A stretch of DNA of 9,198 bases from Bryobacterales bacterium. Lineage in GTDB: Bacteria; Acidobacteriota; Terriglobia; Bryobacterales; Bryobacteraceae. Of this stretch, positions 5,715-9,198 are shown piece by piece. The translations under genes were made by a program, and so were the position numbers. The stretch's first letter is position 1; each line of letters begins with the position of its first letter. The notes below the pieces were generated by a model that saw only the letters and a program-made list of their open reading frames with translations, made no database searches and was not told the DNA's origin. Location: positions 5,318-14,515 of the forward strand of contig PLGA01000292.1 in NCBI GenBank assembly GCA_003139735.1, written 5' to 3'.

Positions 5715-5993
5715 ATGCATTGGGACGTGGTTGACGTGAAGCCGGAGCCGGACTACTGCCTCTTTATCCAATTCAAGGACGGGCTGGCGGGACGCGTACG
5801 GTTGGGGCGGGAAAATCTCACCGGCGCGCTCGCGCCGCTGCGGGATGTGCAGTTCTTCGAGCAAGTTTTCATCGATTATGGCGCGGTCGCATGGCCCGGT
5901 GAGATCGATCTGGCGCCGGATGCGATGTACGCTGAGGTGGCCGGGCAGCGTCATGAGGCACAGGAGCCTGGCCGTGGGACGAGCCGCCGCTGA
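5715..5993 (+). CDS. DUF2442 domain-containing protein
   Basis: A 92-residue protein. Residues 1-75 fit DUF2442: MHWDVVDVKPEPDYCLFIQF, then DGLAGRVRL, a LAPLRDVQFFEQVFID segment, and the hallmark WPGEIDLAPDAMY at 58-70. The last 17 residues (GQRHEAQEPGRGTSRR) are a polar extension beyond the domain. The start at 5715 is supported by GGAG (5703-5706) 8 bases upstream. An in-frame upstream extension would overlap the DUF4160 gene and has no family support. DUF2442 proteins are small, sometimes regulator-like, and are commonly encoded after DUF4160. A role as the antitoxin or partner of the DUF4160 product is inferred from that pairing. It converges with the membrane-protein gene that ends at 6019. 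Confidence 0.87.
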   Translation: MHWDVVDVKPEPDYCLFIQFKDGLAGRVRLGRENLTGALAPLRDVQFFEQVFIDYGAVAWPGEIDLAPDAMYAEVAGQRHEAQEPGRGTSRR

Positions 5994-6018
5994 ACCTTGC
6001 CGTCGCGAATCTCAGTCG

Positions 6019-6681
6019 CTAGTGCTGCTCGGTGGGGTGTCCAACGCCGAAGCTGACACCAGTGGTGTCAACGTCTTTCCCCGGTGAGTTCTGAAGAAAC
6101 TCGGCATAAGCCGCATCGCGGTTGGACTTAAGGCGGAGAATCGCTATTACAGCCAACAGCAGAACAGCGTACGGGAGTGAGCGGATGGGGTCGAAGGTGC
6201 TCCAGGGGGATCCGATCCCCCGCGCTATGCGGGTGAGGAAGTGGAAGACTAAAACGATGAACCCAATCCCAAGAGCGAGCGCGTACTGTATTTTCAGGTG
6301 CATGATCATGCTGCCCTTCTTGCGGTGTTTCCCGAAATAGTACTGCACTTCTCGCAGGTCCGACTGGGTCAGGAACTGACGTTCGATGTTCGCTATGATG
6401 ACGAGGTTGCGATTGTACCAATAAGAGGCGTCGTAGAGATGCCCGATGAGCCAAGCGGCAATTAGCACGATAAGAGAAGCGGCGATGTCCAGCGTGATGA
6501 CCTGCTTTTCCGTGAGAGCGAGGATCGCGAACGCGCTCACGAGAACGCCGACGGACTGCCACACGACCAGGATATGGGTATTGATGTCGTTGAACATCTG
6601 ATCGTACACGTGCACTAGGAATTCTTCTCTTCTAGGCGGTACGGGTTTGGTAGTGGCGGACGACCCTTCCTGTCCGTTCAT
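6019..6681 (-). CDS. Four-helix membrane protein (possible effector), unknown family
   Basis: A 220-residue protein with a polar N-terminus and four predicted membrane helices at about 36-57, 62-82, 131-150 and 168-184. A charged cytoplasmic loop of about 48 residues lies between helices 2 and 3. The loop carries what looks like the most constrained sequence, YDASYWYNRNLVIIANIERQFL (split across 83-104). Positive charges at 17-18, 119-122 and 184-188 suggest both ends are inside. No enzymatic motif or signal peptide is visible. The layout recalls small membrane effectors of nucleotide-signalling or defence loci (SLATT or S-4TM types), but I cannot place it in either. Its ATG overlaps the stop of the upstream TGT-like gene (ATGA), so the two proteins are translationally coupled and probably act together. 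Base composition is visibly less GC-rich than that of flanking genes. Confidence 0.72.
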   Translation of the reverse strand: MNGQEGSSATTKPVPPRREEFLVHVYDQMFNDINTHILVVWQSVGVLVSAFAILALTEKQVITLDIAASLIVLIAAWLIGHLYDASYWYNRNLVIIANIERQFLTQSDLREVQYYFGKHRKKGSMIMHLKIQYALALGIGFIVLVFHFLTRIARGIGSPWSTFDPIRSLPYAVLLLAVIAILRLKSNRDAAYAEFLQNSPGKDVDTTGVSFGVGHPTEQH

Positions 6682-7337
6682 GTCCGAGTTTCCCCTTGCC
6701 TATTGTACGTTCTCCAGAGGCGATTGATATTCAGAACCGAGTCGCGAAGGCAACGCTGATATCCGCCAAGCGGATGCGGGCGAAATATCTCACCGTCGAA
6801 GTAGTCGCCGAATGCTGCATCCAAGGTAAAGCGATTGCAATCAATGCTGATGACGTTCATCGTGTCTGCCAGACACCGCTGTACATCCGGTCGTCCACCG
6901 AGAAGGTGGACACGACCCTTGAAGGCGCGCGCCGGAATCCTAGTTCCGCCATAGCGCGTCGGGACGCTGTAGCCCAGCACGAACTCCGGCGGGATGAGCT
7001 TCTCGAGTTTGTCCCGCAGCCTTGGATCTTTTGGGACAACAACCACGCTTCGGCTATATCTCGCCAAAAGCGAGGCTTCGTGCAAAATGACGTCTAGTTC
7101 CCGAATGTCAAGCACGTCGCGCGCGACGGTCATCATGGGCCTGAAATTACGGGCCGCTTCAAGATGACGGTCAAACGAATAGTTCTTCCACTCAATGTCT
7201 AGAAAGCCTAGCGTAGCCAAATGCCGAATGTCCCTCAGATTCGTGTACCGGGCACCGGGCTTCCAGCCGTATTGCATCGCGATCGAAAGGACTGTCCTGC
7301 TGTGCGCCACGAACTTAATGACCCTATTTTCCCTCAT
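6678..7337 (-). CDS. TGT/DpdA-like barrel protein (DUF6610-type from memory)
   Basis: A 219-residue soluble protein with regularly spaced beta strands: FLDIEW (45-50), MMTVARDV (68-75), VVVVPKD (98-104), FVLGYSVPTRYGG (119-131), VHLLGG (143-148) and VISIDCNRF (162-170), as in a (beta/alpha) barrel. The segment HLLGGRP, 12 intervening residues, then SIDCNRF, parallels the tRNA-guanine transglycosylase signature HLLGxGxP ... FDCxxPTR. The zinc-binding cysteine cluster of true TGTs is absent and the chain is much shorter. It therefore resembles the TGT-derived DpdA group, which inserts 7-deazaguanines into DNA. I recall this exact family as DUF6610, found in bacteria, archaea and phages, but could not verify the number. 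Substrate, DNA or RNA target and activity are unknown. The gene leads a two-gene operon with the membrane protein. Confidence 0.68.
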   Translation of the reverse strand: MRENRVIKFVAHSRTVLSIAMQYGWKPGARYTNLRDIRHLATLGFLDIEWKNYSFDRHLEAARNFRPMMTVARDVLDIRELDVILHEASLLARYSRSVVVVPKDPRLRDKLEKLIPPEFVLGYSVPTRYGGTRIPARAFKGRVHLLGGRPDVQRCLADTMNVISIDCNRFTLDAAFGDYFDGEIFRPHPLGGYQRCLRDSVLNINRLWRTYNRQGETRT

Positions 7338-7356
7338 CTAACGAGCTTCACTCTAC

Positions 7357-7385
7357 AGCTTAGTCCGAGGATTGCGTGAAAACAA
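7357..7385 (-). promoter_or_regulatory. Weak candidate promoter for the TGT-like/membrane operon
   Basis: On the minus strand TTGTTT (7385-7380, 4 of 6 matches) is followed after 17 bases by TAAGCT (7362-7357, 3 of 6). The spacing is ideal but the -10 is poor. The operon start codon is at 7337. Confidence 0.25.
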
Positions 7386-7418
7386 TACTAGGTTGGCCCG
7401 CGACGGGTCGCACGGGGG

Positions 7419-7541
7419 TGGGCGGGACCGAGCCCTGGACCGAGCCCGCCGGTCCCAGCCTTTCCCGATACCGCGCGGCTGGTTGCAGCCTGTGTTGCAA
7501 GGTTGTACGCGGCCTAACGCCGCTCGGGCGCAGAAAATGCG
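7419..7541. repeat. GC-rich repeat-like spacer with nested hairpins
   Basis: The divergent 231-base gap between the operon start (7337) and the phosphoesterase holds dense symmetry. GACCGAGCCC is repeated directly at 7426-7435 and 7438-7447. GGGACCG (7424-7430) is inverted as CGGTCCC (7450-7456). GCGGC-CTAAC-GCCGC forms a perfect hairpin at 7509-7523. CGCA/TGCG forms a small one near 7530-7541. No reading frame here looks real. The texture suggests interspersed palindromic repeats rather than a gene; a copy count in the genome would decide. Confidence 0.4.
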
Positions 7542-7556
7542 TCCGTCCCCTTTTTG

Positions 7557-7562
7557 TATACT
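7557..7562 (+). promoter_or_regulatory. -10-like box directly before the phosphoesterase start
   Basis: TATACT matches the -10 consensus at 5 of 6 positions. No -35 of quality lies 16-18 bases upstream. If used, the transcript would begin at or within a base or two of the proposed TTG start codon at 7569, giving a leaderless or nearly leaderless mRNA. Confidence 0.3.
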
Positions 7563-7568
7563 CAGGTC

Positions 7569-8165
7569 TTGAAGCTACTCGTTTTCTCCGACATCCACAC
7601 CGATTGGAAAGCGCTCGAAGCGCTGCTCGATATCGAGGCGGATTACTATATCGCGGCGGGGGACCAGGCGACGTGGTCGAAGGGGCTGGACCGGTGCGGG
7701 TCCATTCTGAAGGCGCGCGCGGATAAGGTTTACGTGCTGCCGGGGAACCACGAGTCGGCCGACCAGGCGGCGGGGATGTGCGCGCGCTACGGGCTGCACG
7801 ATTTTCACGGGCGGCATTTTCAGGCGGGGAAATGGTGCGTGGCGGGGCTGGGTTATTCGAACCCGACGCCGTTTAACACGCCCGGCGAGTATAGCGAGAT
7901 ACAACTGGCCGAGCGGCTCCAGCGGTTCGCGGACTTGAAGCCGCTGGCGCTCATCTGCCACGCGCCGCCGTTCGGCACGGCGCTCGACGAGATTCGCCCG
8001 GGGCTGCACGCGGGATCGACAGCGGTCCGCGATTTCATCGTTGCGCACCAGCCGGAGTATTTCTTGTGCGGCCATATTCACGAGGCGGAAGGCGCGGAGA
8101 TCACGATGGGCCGGACGCGCGCGCGCAACGTGGGCAAGGCGGGGTATCTGCTGGAATTGGGGTGA
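7569..8165 (+). CDS. Calcineurin-like metallophosphoesterase
   Basis: A 198-residue protein from the TTG at 7569, reading (M)KLLVFSDIHTDWKAL, which is how this family normally begins; an in-frame TTG at 7554 would add five residues. All five metal-binding motifs of calcineurin-like phosphoesterases are present: DxH at D8/H10, GD at G31-D32, GNHE at 59-62, H131 in CHAPP, and GHIH at 168-171. Two metal ions held by these residues activate water to cleave phosphomono- or diesters. The size, lack of signal peptide and short intervening loops match the small cytoplasmic YfcE/ICC-like members. The natural substrate is unknown. There is no ATG in frame near the start and no clear Shine-Dalgarno sequence. 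It stands alone between a repeat-like spacer and prfB, and its product is intact to the C-terminal strand. Confidence 0.93.
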   Translation: MKLLVFSDIHTDWKALEALLDIEADYYIAAGDQATWSKGLDRCGSILKARADKVYVLPGNHESADQAAGMCARYGLHDFHGRHFQAGKWCVAGLGYSNPTPFNTPGEYSEIQLAERLQRFADLKPLALICHAPPFGTALDEIRPGLHAGSTAVRDFIVAHQPEYFLCGHIHEAEGAEITMGRTRARNVGKAGYLLELG

Positions 8166-8197
8166 AAGCCGGCGATGGGGACGAAGCGCCCTCTTAC

Positions 8198-8250
8198 GCC
8201 CTTTACAGGGCTGGCGTGTTTCCGGACCGATTCCATAGGGCTAACGCCCT
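8198..8250. repeat. Paired mini-hairpins (GCCCT/AGGGC) after the phosphoesterase
   Basis: GCCCT-TTAC-AGGGC (8198-8211) and AGGGC-TAAC-GCCCT (8237-8250) are two small perfect stem-loops built from the same five-base arms in opposite order, 25 bases apart. They lie within the 231-base gap before prfB. They could end the phosphoesterase transcript or be an interspersed palindromic repeat; no long T-run follows. I see no coding potential in 8166-8396. Confidence 0.4.
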
Positions 8251-8353
8251 GGGCTAAGTTCTGGCGCCCCTGGCGGGCCTTGGGCCACGCAGGCACAAGA
8301 GCGACACGACGCGACGGGGTCGACCTGGAAGCGCAGGCGCGCCGCGCACAAGA

Positions 8354-8382
8354 CTGAAGAGTCCCCGGGCATCTGCTAGAAT
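8354..8382 (+). promoter_or_regulatory. Candidate prfB promoter (extended -10)
   Basis: TAGAAT (8377-8382) is preceded by TGC, making an extended -10 (TGnTAGAAT). A weak CTGAAG lies 17 bases upstream (8354-8359). Transcription would start near 8389, about 8 bases before the prfB ATG. This would leave no room for a standard ribosome site, and none is seen. Confidence 0.4.
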
Positions 8383-8396
8383 TGGACTGAAATCCC

Positions 8397-9198
8397 ATGA
8401 CCTTAGAAGAGTTGGAACGCGCATACATACCCCTCCGCGAACAGGCCCTGGCCGTGCGGAGGTATCTTTGACGTCTCCACGCAGAAGCAGAAGCTAGCCA
8501 AGATCGAAGAGCAGACCTCGGCCCCGGACTTCTGGGCCCAACCCGAAAACAGCCAGAAGGTGATGCGGGGGCGTAAGCGGTTGGAAGAAGCCATCGCCAA
8601 CGACGAGAAGATACGGTCGCTCACCGACGACCTGAATACGCTGTTCGAATTGGCCCGCGAAGGCGAAAACGTGGGCGGCGATATCGAACGCGAATCGAAA
8701 TCCTTTGCCGAGTTTCTGGAGCGCATCGAGACGGCCATGCTGCTTTCGGGCGAGAACGACGCGCGCGACGCCATCGTCACCATTCACCCCGGGGCGGGCG
8801 GCACCGAAAGCCAGGACTGGGCCGAAATGCTGCTGCGCATGTACCTGCGGTGGGCCGAGCGCGAAGGCTTCAAGACGGTGGTGACGGACCGGCTGGAAGG
8901 GGAAGGCGCGGGCATCAAGTCGGTGACGTTCGAAGTCAACGGCGAGAACGCCTACGGGCTGCTGCAATCGGAAATCGGGGTACACCGGCTGGTGCGCATT
9001 TCGCCGTTCGATTCGGCGGCGCGGCGGCACACCTCTTTCGCCTCGGTGTTCGTGTATCCGCAGGTGGACGACGAGATCAAGATCGAGATCGACCTGGACG
9101 ACGTCCGCATTGACACGTTTCGCTCCTCCGGGGCGGGCGGCCAGCACGTCAACGTGACCGACTCAGCGGTCCGGCTCACGCACCTGCCGACCGGCATC
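8397..9198 (+). CDS. prfB: Peptide chain release factor 2 with programmed +1 frameshift (partial, 3' end off window)
   Basis: Release factor 2 recognises UGA and UAA stops and triggers peptide release in the ribosome. Codons 1-24 (MTLEELERAYIPLREQALAV...RRYL) end at an in-frame TGA (8469-8471). The sequence then continues in the +1 frame from GAC at 8470, giving 267 visible residues. The stop-recognition tripeptide SPF is at residues 202-204 and the catalytic GGQ at 247-249, only three residues offset from E. coli RF2 (SPF 205-207, GGQ 250-252). AIVTIHPGAGGTESQDW and RHTSFASVFVYPQVD are further family blocks. The reading frame runs off the window shortly after GGQ. Because RF2 itself reads the internal TGA, low RF2 favours frameshifting and so raises its own synthesis. 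No in-frame ORF from the ATG alone would span the gene. Confidence 0.98.
8457..8472 (+). promoter_or_regulatory. prfB: Programmed +1 frameshift signal of prfB
   Basis: CGG AGG TAT CTT TGA C is the classic arrangement. A Shine-Dalgarno-like CGGAGG (8457-8462) sits three bases before the slippery CTT (8466-8468), followed by the weak stop context TGA-C. The ribosome slips from CTT onto TTT, so T8469 is skipped and GAC is read next. The layout matches the E. coli site except that its internal Shine-Dalgarno is AGGGGG. Confidence 0.96.

Noticed and set aside
5994..6018. Terminator between the convergent DUF2442 and membrane-protein genes
   Set aside because: The 25-base gap has no stem with a T-run on either strand.
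7372..7726. Plus-strand frames across the phosphoesterase upstream region
   Set aside because: They cover a repeat-like spacer and have Arg/Gly/Pro-rich composition without motifs.
8494..9147. Minus-strand open frame of 217 codons
   Set aside because: It is antisense to prfB, which is unambiguous here.
1..9198. CRISPR array, insertion sequence or integrase
   Set aside because: No regularly spaced repeats, no transposase or recombinase motifs and no terminal inverted repeats with target duplications were found. The 29-bp repeat has only two copies 1.2 kb apart.

Overview
The window reads like a GC-rich bacterial chromosome. An Acidobacteriota host of the Solibacter/Bryobacter type is my best guess, because the secreted proteins with Tat-like TRREW leaders and DUF362 domains resemble that group as I remember it. 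This placement is an inference. No marker here settles it.

Layout, left to right. Positions 1-147 hold the last codons of a UbiD-type decarboxylase. A tRNA-His(GTG) with encoded CCA follows at 241-316, behind a plausible sigma70 promoter. The next 557 bases (317-873) have no convincing long gene. They hold a possible single-pass membrane microprotein, a structured palindromic stretch and a perfect 10-bp hairpin. From 874 to 4821 all genes are on the minus strand. In transcription order they are a secreted esterase-like hydrolase (4821-3664), a secreted multidomain protein of unknown activity (3612-2194), a DUF362 gene that has lost its central part and shifted frame (2197-1693), and an FRG-domain protein (1689-874). 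The first two are each preceded by a near-identical 29-bp sequence (26/29 matches), which looks like a shared promoter or operator.

From 4896 to 5993 lies a toxin-antitoxin-like locus. A HigA-type antitoxin on the minus strand is divergent from a DUF4160-DUF2442 gene pair on the plus strand. The space between them carries a perfect TATAAT on the antitoxin side and a dyad overlapping that promoter. From 7337 to 6019 on the minus strand is a two-gene operon with an ATGA overlap. It encodes a small (beta/alpha)-barrel-like protein whose end resembles the tRNA-guanine transglycosylase/DpdA signature, followed by a four-helix membrane protein. It looks less GC-rich than its surroundings and is the best candidate here for an undescribed system, possibly base modification or defence coupled to the membrane.

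A small metallophosphoesterase (7569-8165, plus strand) lies beyond a repeat-like, hairpin-rich spacer. The window ends inside prfB (8397 onward), which carries the classic autoregulatory +1 frameshift site. Overall, core genes (tRNA-His, prfB) bracket an accessory stretch containing several families often found in defence or toxin loci (FRG, HigA, DUF4160/DUF2442, TGT-like plus membrane protein). No integrase, transposase or CRISPR array is visible.
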